Source of the DNA: Siderastrea radians
Taxonomy: Eukaryota > Cnidaria > Anthozoa > Scleractinia > Rhizangiidae
DNA length: 64,000 bases
Direction: 5' to 3'
Assembly (NCBI GenBank): GCA_964017195.1
Contig: OZ024895.1
Coordinates: 29,681,375 to 29,745,374 of the forward strand
Position numbers and translations under genes: made by a program
Notes under the pieces: model-generated
The model's input: the letters and a program-made list of their open reading frames with translations, nothing else
Told to the model about the DNA's origin: nothing
Databases searched by the model: none
Part shown: piece after piece, positions 1 to 10,672 of the stretch
How positions within the stretch are numbered: position 1 is the stretch's first letter
Layout: every line of letters starts with the position of its first letter

Positions 1-662
1 CATTAGCGCTATGGTTTGAACTTAATACTAAGCCATTTCTCACGAACTCAGATACCCCGCAGCTCTTAACAACCTCTAATTTCATTGGACCTTGGTATCA
101 CGCAGCTCTATTGTTTTCAGGGCTAGGGTCCATTGTTTTGTTGTTTGGTGTATTGTTTTCTCAGCAAATCAGAGAAGACCTTGTAAGAGCTGCGACATCA
201 CCCCACGAACTAGCACTGGACACAAGAGACTATCCAATAAGGCCCAAAGCTGTACGTGGCGGCGCATTTGTTTACCAAAGAGCTTCTTGAACAAAGACTT
301 AAAGGCAAATTAACATTGGTTAGAAGGTATGATTTGCAGGTTAGTACATTGCTGTTTACATTTACAAGAACCACAAATGAAGCGCATACAATCCACTTTC
401 GGCGAGTTTAAGTTCATTACGTTTTGACTGACTCGACAGCTTAACCACTACAAGGACTGAGAGATGCTCTGATCGAAAAAGAAAACAGTCAAATCAAAAT
501 TCTGAACGGAAACTAATCTGTTAAAATATGGCTGTCACTGCAGCATCAAATGAAACGTCGGGCAAATTTTTCGCGGAAAAATATGAACAACATTCACATT
601 TGGTGGCTTTAGCTTGCATAATGAGAGAGAGAGAGAAAAAAAGAACAACTTTGTGGCCAAAC

Positions 663-866
663 CTGAAATCCAGCATCGACTTCCTGGAGAGACACGTGAA
701 CCTTCCTTAGGTAAACAGATGGTGCCAACTTTGGGGCCAAGTTTTACTGGTTTAACGAGCCTTAACAAAGCTATGTCATTCCTGAGGTGTCACATACTGA
801 ATCCGGCATGCATGATGATTTTGTTGATGCGATATACCTACCCATCTCCGTCAATGCGGTGCGCTC
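663..866 (-). pseudogene. Serine protease exon 3 (catalytic Asp), with two nonsense codons
   Basis: The acceptor TTTTTCCTGGCAG and phase-1 start give GAHRIDGDG, a stop (TAG, 838-840), VYRINKIIMHAGFSM, a stop (TGA, 790-792), then HLRNDIALLRLVKP with the catalytic aspartate, TICLP and SRCWISG. The donor is TTTCAG followed by GTTTGG. Conservation around both stops is good, so the frame is right and the stops are real lesions in this sequence. Confidence 0.8.
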
Positions 867-1036
867 CTGCCAGGAAAAATAGTTGTAGTTAGAGTCATGG
901 ACATGTTTGCTCTGATTTCAAAATGGTGGTCATGACGGTGCTACCTTCCATCACATCACGCACACGATACGCATGCGCAGTTGAGAATTGTTAACATGGT
1001 AAATCTTCGATGCATGGAGATCCGAAGATTTCAAAC

Positions 1037-1048
1037 CAAAACCATCAT
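1037..1048. repeat. Left target-site duplication of the Penelope-like element
   Basis: CAAAACCATCAT, identical to 2846-2857. Confidence 0.7.
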
Positions 1049-2845
1049 TAAAAATTGAACTGTAACCAGGATAAGCGTTCTCTGGTTTAAAAAGTTTAAG
1101 AGAAATATAAGCTTTCGGCTATTATACTATAGCCTTTAACGAATATAAAAAGAAATGAAAGCGCATGATTGGAAATATATGCAAGGGAGGGTGTGAAAAG
1201 ATTAAACACAAGAATACAATAGAAGTGTAAAAAAGCTAAAAATGGACAAAAACGGACAAAATAAGAATTACAATAAGATAGAGTATTGTCTTGGTAGCGG
1301 TCTGATATCCTATCGCCGATTCAGAACCTTAATGGCTATTCTGTCCTCAACTCTTCACAATTTGCCAAAGAAATAGCCAATATGGAAATTTCCGACGACG
1401 AAGTTATGGTGTCATTCGACGCGGTGTCGCTATTCACAGCTATCCCTGTCCACAAAGCGTGTGATTACATTCGCGACAAGCTGAACAATGACAGTACTTT
1501 ACAATCTAGAACAAGCCTAACTACCGAAGACATCATTTCTTTATTGGACTTCACTCTCTCCAATAACTATTTTGTCTACAATAACTGTATATATAAGCAG
1601 GTTCACGGTTGTGCTATGGGCAGCCCTGTTAGCCCTATTGTTGCTAATCTTTGCATGGAGGTGGTTGAAGAATTAGCCATCAACACCTCTACAGTTACAC
1701 CAAGGATTTGGAAAAGATATGTTGACGATAGCTTCGTCATCATTAAGAAAGACGCTGTCTCCTCCTTTCATGACACTTTAAATTCCATTGACCCAAAAAT
1801 CGCTTTTACTATCGAAGAAGAAAATAATGGCCAAATCTCTTTCTTGGACACCCTGGTTTCCAGGAAAAATGGTGTTACTGTCATCGACGTTTACCGGAAA
1901 CCGACACGTACTGATAGATATCTGGATTATTCTTCTCATCATGAAATTAAACATAAAGTCAGCGCGGCCTCGACCGTCCTATTCCGTGCAGCCAACCTAC
2001 CTAGCACTTGTGAAGGTAAAGCACGCGAGACTAGTTACGTTACGGAAGCATTGAAAGCCAATGGCTACCCACCAACGGTTATTTCCAACATTTTAAAAAA
2101 GAAGTCAGCCCCGACAACTCCTCCTCCGGAAGAATTAGTGTCCATGTTCTTCAAATGGGCCGATCCATCTGACACATCCCTGGGTTTCGCATGTCTTCCC
2201 TATATCCGCGGATTGACTGAACCTCTCACCAGATTACTTCGTAAAAATTACATCCGTGTAGTAAGCAAACCAGCTAAAACCCTGCAACAAGAATTCCCTT
2301 CTCCTAAGTTTAGGCAGCCCCTGGATCTACAATGCAATGTTGTTTACAAAATCCCGTGTGCTGATTGTTGTTGGAGTTACGTAGGAGAAACTGGCAGATG
2401 TTTTAAAACCCGAAGAAAGGAACATCAACGAAATCTTAAAAATTATACTAGAGGCTCGAACATTGCCAACCATGCTTGGCAAAACAATCATTCAATTGAT
2501 TTTGATGGCGCTACCGTGATAGACAAAGGCAATTACCGTATTCGAAGAACACTAGAATCCTGGCATACTGCCAAAACTGTCGGCGCAGACAATAATTCCA
2601 AACCGCTACCAAGACAATACTCTATCTTATTGTAATTCTTATTTTGTCCGTTTTTGTCCATTTTTAGCTTTTTTACACTTCTATTGTATTCTTGTGTTTA
2701 ATCTTTTCACACCCTCCCTTGCATATATTTCCAATCATACGCTATCATTTCTTTTTATATTCGTTAAAGGCTATAGTATAATAGCTGAAAGCTTATATTT
2801 CTCTTAAACTTTTTAAACCAGAGAACGCTTTTTATATTTTTAATA
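1049..2845 (+). mobile_element. Penelope-like retroelement, 5'-truncated, with inverted 3' copy at its head
   Basis: The element carries one ORF with reverse transcriptase and GIY-YIG endonuclease. Its first ~250 bases (1049-1301) are the reverse complement of its last ~245 bases (about 2602-2845), an arrangement typical of Penelope-like elements. A 12-bp direct repeat, CAAAACCATCAT, flanks it at 1037-1048 and 2846-2857 and is a good target-site duplication. It lies in an intron of the serine protease pseudogene, in opposite orientation. The N-terminal part of the reverse transcriptase is missing. Confidence 0.85.
1382..2635 (+). CDS. Penelope-like reverse transcriptase with C-terminal GIY-YIG endonuclease (417 aa, N-terminally truncated)
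   Basis: Reverse transcriptase motifs in order: SFDAVSLFTAIP (residues 11-22), GCAMGSPVSPIVANL (76-90), YVDDSFVI with the catalytic aspartates (113-120) and FLDTLVSR (154-161). The C-terminus has a GIY-YIG nuclease: VYKIPCADC (321-329), SYVGETGR (332-339), basic FKTRRKEH (341-348), the NHAW histidine (363-366) and the glutamate of RRTLESW (388-394). The DNA/RNA-copying and nicking activities would support target-primed retrotransposition. The same frame is open upstream to about 1313, with residues such as NLNGYSVLNSSQFAKE, so the annotated ATG is an internal methionine. Full-length relatives are roughly twice this length; this copy has lost its N-terminal part but keeps the visible catalytic residues. 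Confidence 0.9.
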   Translation: MEISDDEVMVSFDAVSLFTAIPVHKACDYIRDKLNNDSTLQSRTSLTTEDIISLLDFTLSNNYFVYNNCIYKQVHGCAMGSPVSPIVANLCMEVVEELAINTSTVTPRIWKRYVDDSFVIIKKDAVSSFHDTLNSIDPKIAFTIEEENNGQISFLDTLVSRKNGVTVIDVYRKPTRTDRYLDYSSHHEIKHKVSAASTVLFRAANLPSTCEGKARETSYVTEALKANGYPPTVISNILKKKSAPTTPPPEELVSMFFKWADPSDTSLGFACLPYIRGLTEPLTRLLRKNYIRVVSKPAKTLQQEFPSPKFRQPLDLQCNVVYKIPCADCCWSYVGETGRCFKTRRKEHQRNLKNYTRGSNIANHAWQNNHSIDFDGATVIDKGNYRIRRTLESWHTAKTVGADNNSKPLPRQYSILL

Positions 2846-2857
2846 CAAAACCATCAT
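2846..2857. repeat. Right target-site duplication of the Penelope-like element
   Basis: CAAAACCATCAT, identical to 1037-1048. Confidence 0.7.
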
Positions 2858-2975
2858 GCTAGCGAAATGCGATTTTATTAAATTCAGCGACTGTTGCAAT
2901 CAGACGTGGCTTAATAGAATTCACATGACATTTACATGTGCATAGATTCACCTTAGGCTTTCAATATGGATGTAC

Positions 2976-3170
2976 CTGCTACAAGGCTGTACACGTGAGG
3001 GTCATGATTGTTCCTCACACAGTGAGACGCTGTGATGGCCCATCTGGGGATCAGTAAGGATGCTCCACATGTATGGCCATTCATCTTTCTTAATGACAGT
3101 TGCCATGGCCATGAATTAGGCGCAGCTGTTGAGCCACCTACTATTCTGGTCCCTGGACGTTGTCCACAAC
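2976..3170 (-). pseudogene. Serine protease exon 2 (IVGG and catalytic His)
   Basis: The translation shows the zymogen cysteine (CGQRPGTR), activation motif IVGG, then SWPWQLSL, HTCGASLL and ITASHCV with the catalytic histidine; most trypsins have TAAHC here. The acceptor is ACAATAG and the donor is GCAG followed by GTACAT, phase 1. Spacing of these motifs is that of ordinary trypsins. Confidence 0.85.
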
Positions 3171-3942
3171 CTATTGTTTTAAAGGTAAAGGTAGTTTGAG
3201 GTAGATTTGATCAAGATAATATCCATGATGCTCAGACGTCGTGTAGATAAACAATTATCCCCTTTGGCCATTTAACAATGTTTGACGTCCCATATATTTC
3301 ATTTGGGACATTTTATCCGAAAGAGGCTAAAAATGGAAAGGAATATGAAGATTTATAAGAACGTTACTTGTGGAGGCGACAGTTTAAAGTATGTCTAATA
3401 AAATGAAAAATAGAGTGCTTTATTCACACTGTTTATTACGCTTCCTTTCGTTTAATGGTCACGTTTGAAGCTGCCCTTTTTTGGTGCCTTTTTAGTTGCT
3501 GTTGCTGTTCTTTGGTACTGTTTAGTTTTGCTGTAAAAGGTGGTTTTAACAGCGAAACCTAGTGAGTTGTACACTCTGTGTATTTTAGGTAGGTAGTTCT
3601 AACGCAATCTTGCTTAGAAAGTATATATCAAGCAGTAGTCACCTATGGTGCTGGTTTTTGTGTATAGTGTAAGGTGGCTCAAACCTTTAAAATTTTTCGA
3701 TAAAATATTAAAGAAAGTGTGCTCATTCGTATGAAATGAAATCAGTGGGCCGACCTATATCTCCCTTATGCACGCCCAGAAGGAGGGACATTTGTGCTCA
3801 GAGCATTGAGGTTCTAGGTATTTTCAATCGGTGATGTTTGCTTCTTCTTTCTTTAGATGCTTGAGTCGCATATGTCACTTAAAGCAGAAAATAACATTTA
3901 TTTAAATCTGCGAATCAATTCAATGAATTCTCCTGTCCTTAC

Positions 3943-4003
3943 CTTCTGAATTGGGAAAAACGGGTCCGAGTGCGAAGACGACAAGCCCAATTACAAGGTA
4001 CAT
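3943..4003 (-). pseudogene. Serine protease exon 1 (signal peptide)
   Basis: The exon opens with ATG at 4001-4003 and encodes a 20-residue hydrophobic leader (MYLVIGLVVFALG then PVFPNSE). It ends in phase 1 at a strong donor, GAAG followed by GTAAGG. The split glycine codon is completed by the next exon, giving EGCGQRPG just before IVGG. A TATA-like stretch on the minus strand at about 4228-4238 could be the promoter. Confidence 0.72.
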
Positions 4004-4495
4004 TATCGTGTTAAAGCGTACCCCAGTAATAAAAATGAGCAAGAACGATACATTAATCTACATGTCTGCATTGCGCAGCTGTCCAACACCTGCCTCAAAT
4101 ATTTGTGTGTTTGAAACTGGAACAAAACAAGTCACAAAAGCTGTGTAAAGATTTAATAAACAGGCATGCCAAACTAAAACAACGTTTTAGCTTTCAAACG
4201 GTAACAAAGAAAACAAATCAAAAAGCAATATATAAAACTGGGAGACAAAATTGTCCGAAAATGTTTATGTCACCCTGACTGATTTAGTTTTCTGTTTGAC
4301 GTACACTAAACGACAAATAATATTAATTTTGTTACTAATTTTATTCATGTAATGATTCCCTACCTACAGATTGCTTTTTTTAAACACATTACATCAGTCA
4401 ACCAATACTAAAAGAGTTTCTTGAGTGGATTACCGCATTCTCTTTGTTTAAATTAAATTGCTTGTTTACCTAACTTCAAAAAAGTAATAACATTG

Positions 4496-4657
4496 GGCCA
4501 TTTCTGAGTTGTCTTGTACCTCTTTTTTCAAATTAAAGCGAGTCTTGGTGCAAAGCCTTTCATATGAAAAAGAGTTTTCATTCACATGCAAAGAAAATAC
4601 ATTTTCTGCACCAGGCCTCGCTTTGAAAAAGAGAAACGAGACAACTTGGACATGGCC
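4496..4657. mobile_element. Palindromic MITE-like element, 162 bp
   Basis: The left arm (GGCCATTTCTGAGTTGTC) and right arm (GACAACTTGGACATGGCC) are imperfect inverted repeats, and the inner parts also pair (AAAGCGAG with CTCGCTTT, TTGGTGCA with TGCACCAG). No coding content and no clear target duplication. Confidence 0.5.
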
Positions 4658-4659
4658 TA

Positions 4660-5690
4660 TTCAATTTTAAAAAATTAGACCCGAGGAAGCCCTAAAAGGA
4701 AATATATTTACGGTCATGTTCTAGTTGCTCTATTCGTTTCAATACAAATTGGTTTTGCTTGAAACAGTTAAGGTTCCCAAATAGCACACGTTTTCGACCG
4801 TTCTTGGTTGTGACAACAGTCATTTTTCCTCTTCTTTGGGTCATGGGTCATCTTTTCGTGACCCATTCCCAGTATCAACATTCACATTCTCCTATCGGGT
4901 TCTATGCATTCCACATGGTACAAGTTGGGAGATTTATTTTACATATCAAAACATTTCATGTTTGGAGACCAGCCAGTTCATCCGTTCTGACCAGCATGTT
5001 TTATCATCCAGTGGTATTTTAAGACGGGGTAAGACAATGGTCATTAAGATTTACGCTTTAAGGAATCACACACCTTTGCAGCTTTCGAACATCCAAACTT
5101 TCTGGGTAAACATTATTTAGCTGGGCGGATTTCTTTTCGTTTTTTCATGCACTTGGCTGCCCTTCTTTCTTTGTTTGTTTGTTTGCTTTTTTTTTTAATA
5201 AACTTTTAAAACAATATTTGTATATTTAACCTTGTTCTGAATTATAAGGGTATAGATTTTGGGGGGGTGGTAATGTATACTGAACTACGTTAGCAGAATT
5301 CCGTTGCAGATACTCTACCAATCAGACTTCTGAAGCCACAAGTGTGAGCTGGTTATACGCTTAGCTTACTTACTATTTATGTTATTTCATAGTATTTTTA
5401 TAAATCCGAAAAAGTTCAATTATCTCCAAGAAATACGTGGCTATACCCATTTTTTTATTATTATTCTCAGACTGATAGCCCTTACGTTGATCTGCTTTTC
5501 CCTCATGGACATAAACGGCGCAAAAATACCTTAGTAAGCCAAATGAGGCACCCTCCTTAACTGTGGTTTTGACTCGCAGCCACGTGAGTTTGTCACGTAC
5601 CTTTGATTCTCAGCCACGTGGTCGGTAGTCGTTAATTGGTAGAGGTATCACGATAGAGGCGAGAGTTTTTGCTTGAAAGTAAAAGGAAAC
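4660..5690. other. Intergenic, nothing supportable
   Basis: AT-rich DNA between the serine protease promoter and the fragment at 5.7 kb. No exon with splice sites and conserved residues was seen on either strand. Contains poly-T runs (near 5191 and 5450) and CACGTG sites at 5581-5586 and 5616-5621. Confidence 0.5.
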
Positions 5691-5725
5691 AACTTTCTCA
5701 TGCTCTCTTAAGATTTATATAGAGT

Positions 5726-6269
5726 GAAGAGGATTCAGACTCAGATGAGTCTGAGAAAGCAGAGAATTATTTTCGCAAGAAAATCGATACGATGAAAACG
5801 ACATTCAAACTCTCAGAAAGGGATTGGGAAAGGATCCCTATTGATTCGTTTCCAAGTGGAGGTAGCCTGCAGAGCAGGCGTATTTTGCTGGGCGAGCGAT
5901 GAATATCCTGGGCGAGCGATGAATAATCCGATATGCCGCCATCTTGAATAATGAAACTGACAAAGGGTTGGGGCGAGGCAAAAAATTATTCCAAGGGAGA
6001 GGACGATGGGTTTAAAATGGAGGAGGGGGAGGGGAAGGGGAGGGGAGCGATCGTTAAACAAGCGTTCATTTCGTAAAAACGCCTGCTCTGCAGGCTAAAG
6101 TGGAGGCCGATTGTTGGGTGGTGAGCAGACCAGGATCTTCGGCTACAAAGTGAAGGAAACCAATCCCTGGTGCGAGCTGAAATACAAGAATAACCATGTT
6201 AGAACAAAGAATTCTCGAGGGGCACTTTGCCCCTTTCTTCAAAGGAGGTGGGGAACGCAAACGTCCTGA
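5726..6269 (+). pseudogene. Unrecognised coding fragment split by a MITE
   Basis: An open plus-strand frame runs from about 5726 (after TATAG, a possible acceptor) to 5862, encoding an acidic stretch (SEEDSDSDESEK) and KLSERDWERIP. It is interrupted by the MITE at 5863-6097. When the MITE and one 9-bp duplication copy are ignored, the frame continues without a break into RLLGGEQTRIFGYKVKE and PWCELKYKNNHVRT. It then shifts by one base near 6230, beyond which another frame reads KGGGERKRPECPVKVRAI. The paired Cys and basic residues resemble DNA-binding domains of transposon-derived cnidarian genes, but I do not recognise the family. Probably a decayed multi-copy gene. Confidence 0.45.
5863..6097. 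mobile_element. MITE, 235 bp, with 9-bp target duplication
   Basis: Terminal inverted repeats TAGCCTGCAGAGCAGGCGT and ACGCCTGCTCTGCAGGCTA are perfect. The 9-bp duplication AAGTGGAGG flanks it at 5854-5862 and 6098-6106. Inside is a tandem repeat of CTGGGCGAGCGATGAATA. Ends resemble those of the elements at 14037 and 42531. Confidence 0.85.
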
Positions 6270-6379
6270 ATGTCCGGTAAAAGTAAGAGCAATCCAGTTC
6301 CTTCGATTACGATTACAATAGTCAAGATGAGATAAGACAAGATATTTTAGTAGAGGTATTGCGATCACCTGTTCAATGT

Positions 6380-7080
6380 TCTTGTACTTAATTGTACGGT
6401 ACTAAATTATATTCTTTGAACTGTACTAAATTCTATTTATTGCCAATTAATTTCATTTGCATTGAACCTCCATCATTTTGTCAGCAGGTAGATAGCAGAT
6501 TTCGCCCTAATTTCATGTTAATATCACCGTAGCACAGAGGAGCAAATTTTCTTGTGAAGAAGTGGAGTTTTGTCGTAGTGTGTACTTTGGGTGGTAATTT
6601 GGGTGTCCTCCTTCTCCCCTCCCTCCCCCCCCCTTCCCTCACTACCCCCTACACCTTCCATGTAGTTCATGTACTTGCGTATGTTTTTCGCAAACTAAGC
6701 AGAACCGATCAGGTCACAGGAGGAAATTTTTTTCGCGTTTTGGATCCTAGTACTAGACTGAGAGCGAGCTGCCAGTTTTTTGGACCAATGCGCAAGCATC
6801 GTTTTTTTTTTTTGGTTTTCAAACCTCACCCTACTTATTTGAATTTTTGAACAAACCAACCCACAGGACAATGAACGAACCAAGGGCCCAAAGAGCGAAC
6901 TAACAAAGGAATGAGCGAATGGATGAATGAATGAATGGATGGATGAAAAACTCTTTTACTACTTTTAATCCCAGTGCCAGGTACTATCGATTTTCCTATA
7001 TGAGTAGATAATTGTCTTGAACTGCAATGTTCGTATGAATATAAAAGATGCTAATTGACAACGCAACGTTTCACTTAAAT
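6380..7080. other. Intergenic, low complexity
   Basis: Contains a C/T-rich run (6609-6640), a GAATGAATG-type short repeat (6912-6945) and poly-T. No gene seen. Confidence 0.45.
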
Positions 7081-7090
7081 AACTAATTTT

Positions 7091-7096
7091 TTTATT
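7091..7096 (-). terminator. Probable poly(A) signal of the secreted Cys-rich gene
   Basis: AATAAA on the minus strand, the first good match downstream of the stop, implying a 3' UTR of about 330 nt. Confidence 0.4.
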
Positions 7097-7406
7097 ATAT
7101 ACTGATGAAAGGTTATTACTACGTTGCTTCGCCGTCGTTTTAACTGACAAAAGATTGCTACTGAACTATATAATAATGCAAGTTGGGAACTGTCATGCTC
7201 ACCTACGAGAGTCGAAGTTGCTAACTTGTTATCATTGCAAACAAACAAAAGACACAATTGGCCAAAAAAGGAACAAAACAAAACAGTGACTCTGTTGAAT
7301 TGAGCTATTAGTAACTTAATCGACATTAACTAAATTTTTACTTCAATACTCCATTAACAAAACTCTAATGAAGCTTTGATCCTTTATGTTCTCTCATCTG
7401 CACGGA

Positions 7407-7555
7407 TTAATGCTGTACGTTGTAAACAAAGATTGTGTTTTGTTTTCCAACACAAGCCTTGGATGAAGGACTGCAAGGTTCAAGGTCGGACGACACACAC
7501 CCCTCTGCTAATCCGTCGATGTTAAAAGTGAATTCTTTTGATGCCCAGCATTCAC
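7407..7555 (-). CDS. Secreted Cys-rich protein, exon 3 and stop
   Basis: Acceptor ATTTTAG then GTGAATGCTGG completes the conserved FYGECW motif across the junction. Continues through CVSSDLEPCSPSSKACVG and ends FVYNVQH with TAA at 7407-7409. Confidence 0.87.
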
Positions 7556-10500
7556 CTAAAATTAAAACAAAACACATCACATTTGAAATAGTTTGAATAG
7601 GTCAGTCTGTTCCATTCGCCTTTCATTTGCACTGGTTTCGAAAAACGAGGGGCGTTTGCTCTTTTGTGTCACCCTTCTGATCTCGTCTTCTATACATTTG
7701 CATGTAGCCTGTGTAGCACCGTGTCGTACCCCATTATTTCTCTCACTTTCTCGCTCCCCTAACCCTTACCCGCTTGCGCCTGGCTAATTTGCGAGCCAAG
7801 TTGATGGCATTTATTTCAAGGCTTGTCAACAGTGCAAACTAGAAGACTTGACATTATTGCAAGGCAAGGGATTACAGCTGTTCAAGGAATATGTCATTTA
7901 GGTCCTGGTTAAGGTGAACGTGTAGTATTGGCCGTGGAAAATCCGAGGGACACCGATCAGTGGCCCGTGGTGTTTTTATTTAAGTTATATCTCTCCCCTT
8001 TATCTTACCTCAACATTGCTCATACTAAAAGCGCGATTTTATTTTCTAGTCCATCAACCTAAGTACCTAGAACATGTTGAATTACCCAAGGCCGACAACC
8101 AAAATAATCTTAAAATACATCTTCCCTAATACTTCAGTGGTAAATTCAATTCCAAACATTGACACTTCTGGCAGCAGAAAGAGGATAGTGTGTATAACGA
8201 ACAGTGACGAAAGTGTCTTTCGATTGCCTCATCTGGGCATTTGGCTATATTTATATTATAGATGGCTTCATAAATACCGCCAATGAGCCAGAGATCCGTA
8301 CCGTAAAACTGTACTCCAAAGAACATGTATCCCTCAGCCTTCGATCTCTCGGCACAGCGACACAGAAGACGCTTCATGTATGCGCCCCAATTGCGCCAAT
8401 CAATAGTCATGCCGCTGAATTCTTTGGAAGTGCCATCGCGGTCAGTAAACAACAGGGTCGGCAGAGGACGACGGCCTGAGGCGTGTTTGTCGTTATAGCA
8501 ACCGAGTTTTAAGTAGCTTGCATCACAAGAGTCTGTTGAACAAATGGTCTATCTCTTAGCCTTTCTGTTTTTAAAGGTGTCTTTTGACACTGCTCCCATT
8601 TTACATTTCAGAGATGTGGTGGAGAGACGGGGGGGGGGGGGGGTTAAACTACTCACTTCCCGGATCCTTTAATGTCGATCCCCCATATTTTCCTTGGCTC
8701 CCCCCTCTTTGCGCTTGTTCTACTGCGAAATATTGCGCAATGTTGTGTAATTTTCCGTATTTCTACCGCTCCCCACCACCTTAAGAATCCCGCTTCCCGC
8801 CCTCTACACCTCCCGTCTCCTTTCGCTCGAGCTCTCGCTCCTCTGATTCCCTCCACATTATTATACCGTTTCCAGAGCTATATACAGTGTATGGCGTGTC
8901 TGCACAGAAAGCCTAACGAAGTAATATCCACAACAAATTCAAAGCACAGCCTGCAGAAATCATAAAAGACTGTTCAGACCCGTGATAATAAAGTGCGGTA
9001 TAGAATAAAATTCCATTTAGGTACTGGACTTTTAAGCCGCTGTATAGCAGAATTTGCAATCTAGAACCCTTGAGGTCGGGAAACGGGATGAAACTATGGC
9101 GGAAAGTGGGGCGTGCTCCGTTCTGAAGATGAGGTATGGGGCTTTGCGTTTAAAAGAGGGACGCAACAAATTACGCGACTCCATTTAAGTGGGGAGCATT
9201 ATTGTTTGAATTAAAAGTTTAATTTGTTTCTGCGGTAGCCGAAGGGGATGTAACTGATGTTATGGAAAGATGGTCGCCCGAGGCTGTAAGTCATAGAAAA
9301 GAAACTGAGCGTGATGTTTTGCAGTCGTCAAGCAGCCCAAGAAGTTGCACCTTCAGTGTGTAAGGCCCCAATTTGGTTCGTAGTTGATGCGTCTACTTTT
9401 TATGCTAATTGCGTTGTTTGTCTGCATGACAGTCAACTGCCTTATACCTAATTGCCATGCCATGCTAATAACCAAAGTAGTTAAGGTCACGAGGCACGAG
9501 AAAAGGTAGAATAAGTGTTTTTATCTACAATGAAAGAACAAAAAACTGGAGGCTTTATCAAGTGTCATGAATGAGGAAAAGTATTGTACACACTGTATTA
9601 GAAATAAAAGTATAGGATGACGGACTGGATTAATGATAATGCAAAAATGCATCCCGACTTTTGAAAGAAAAAAATCAAATATTTGTCTTTATTGAATGGC
9701 GGGCTCGTTTTCTATACACTCAAGTGGGCGGAATAGTCTCCCGTTAAGTTCGTTTGATCTTGTTTTGGCGCCAACTGTGAAATTCGTTAAAACCAAAATC
9801 AAGGACGGGTTTTTATTGAAGTGGTGGTTCGTTTTCTATACCCTCTAGTGGGCGGGATAAGATCGTTTGAACGTGTTTTGGCACCAACTGTAAATTTTGT
9901 TTAAATACGCAACTAAATGAGTAGACTACATGATGCAACTATACGAGATACAACATCATATAGATTTTAGTCTATCAAAGTCAAATGAGTGTATAAGTAA
10001 ACCATACTCCAAATTTGTAGATACAAATAGTTTGGGAAAGTCGTTTGCGGCCAACGAAATTCTTGAATTCACGATGATGTCTGCAATATATTAACGCCAA
10101 ACGTTGAACTGGGACGTTTGACTGTCCTTTGACGCTTCCACCAAGTTGGTGCAATCATTTTACGATTTACGCTAACATAGATGTAACTGAATGAAGAAAA
10201 TAGACAGCTAGTTTAATTTACTTGTTATTTACGTGCATTGTAGATTAATGCGTCAGTCTATGTTGCAACCGTCTGTAGAGATTCGTTAAATTTTGGCGCC
10301 AAGGCATCTAGTCGTTAAAAGTCAACCCCAGACAGAGAATTATTGTGCTTTGCTATTAAATCACTGAAATCTGCAATAATTGGTTTAGTTTCCTCTGTAA
10401 AATTCAGTTACAAGGCAACTGTCATCTTAATTAACTCAACTGGGAAATTTAATGCTGCTGGTTCCAAATAAGGCGCCATAAAAGACAAAATAACGTATCA

Positions 10501-10608
10501 GTGAACACAAAAAAGAAAATCTTTACCTTCTCGTTTTCCGGGAAATGCCGACGCCACAAAAAGTGTCCCAATGAGTATAAAGATGACACAGAATTCTGAA
10601 TGAACCAT
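7407..10608 (-). CDS. Small secreted cysteine-rich cnidarian-type protein (153 aa, three exons)
   Basis: Join 10527-10608, 8302-8532 and 7407-7555 on the minus strand; both junctions are phase 1 and give a complete 153-residue protein from ATG to TAA. Residues 1-21 are a signal peptide (MVHSEFCVIFILIGTLFVASA) ending before FPGKRE. The mature part has LGCYNDKH, RPLPTLLFTDRD, IDWRNWGAYM, LCRCAERSKAEGYMFFGVQFYGE-type text and CWAS, then a Cys-rich tail ending CVGKQNTIFVYN. This pattern (GCY, RPLP, CAEKA-KGY, FGVQFYGECW) is one I know from many secreted cnidarian proteins and is distantly like WSC domains. A lectin or matrix role is a guess. A TATA box lies about 65 bases upstream of the ATG and an AATAAA about 310 bases past the stop. 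Confidence 0.85.
8302..8532 (-). CDS. Secreted Cys-rich protein, exon 2
   Basis: Acceptor TTGTTCAACAG, donor TTTTACG followed by GTACGG, phase 1 at both ends, 76 whole codons. Encodes SCDASYLKLGCYNDKH, RPLPTLLFTDRD and GYMFFGVQFY. Confidence 0.88.
9688..9905. repeat. Two imperfect ~95-bp direct repeats in an intron
   Basis: 9688-9790 and 9811-9905 share TCGTTTTCTATAC, AGTGGGCGG, GATC/CGTTTGA and TGTTTTGGC-CCAACTG in the same order. They lie in intron 1 of the secreted Cys-rich gene. Confidence 0.6.
10527..10608 (-). CDS. Secreted Cys-rich protein, exon 1 (signal peptide)
   Basis: ATG at 10606-10608; 27 codons plus one base. Hydrophobic leader then FPGKRE; donor GAAG followed by GTAAAG. Confidence 0.85.
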
Positions 10609-10672
10609 TTTTGCAACTCCGCTCTCAAGCCAACCAGCCTCCTTTAGACAGTGTCTTAGAGTACGTCCAGTC

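Larger units (their letters stand above)
663..4003 (-). pseudogene. Trypsin-like (S1A) serine protease gene, partial, with two stop codons
   Basis: Three exons on the minus strand join in matching phase (all phase 1): a signal-peptide exon (3943-4003), an exon with the activation site IVGG, PWQ and the catalytic histidine in ITASHC (2976-3170), and an exon with the catalytic aspartate in NDIALL followed by TICLP and RCWISG (663-866). The encoded protein would be a secreted chymotrypsin-fold peptidase. The exon with the catalytic serine (GDSGGP) would lie left of the window. Exon 3 has two in-frame stops, TAG at 838-840 and TGA at 790-792, both at places where CAG and CGA would be natural, as expected from C-to-T decay. 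A Penelope-like element sits in the intron between exons 2 and 3. I infer a recently inactivated gene; a base-call error at two sites is the alternative. Confidence 0.8.
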
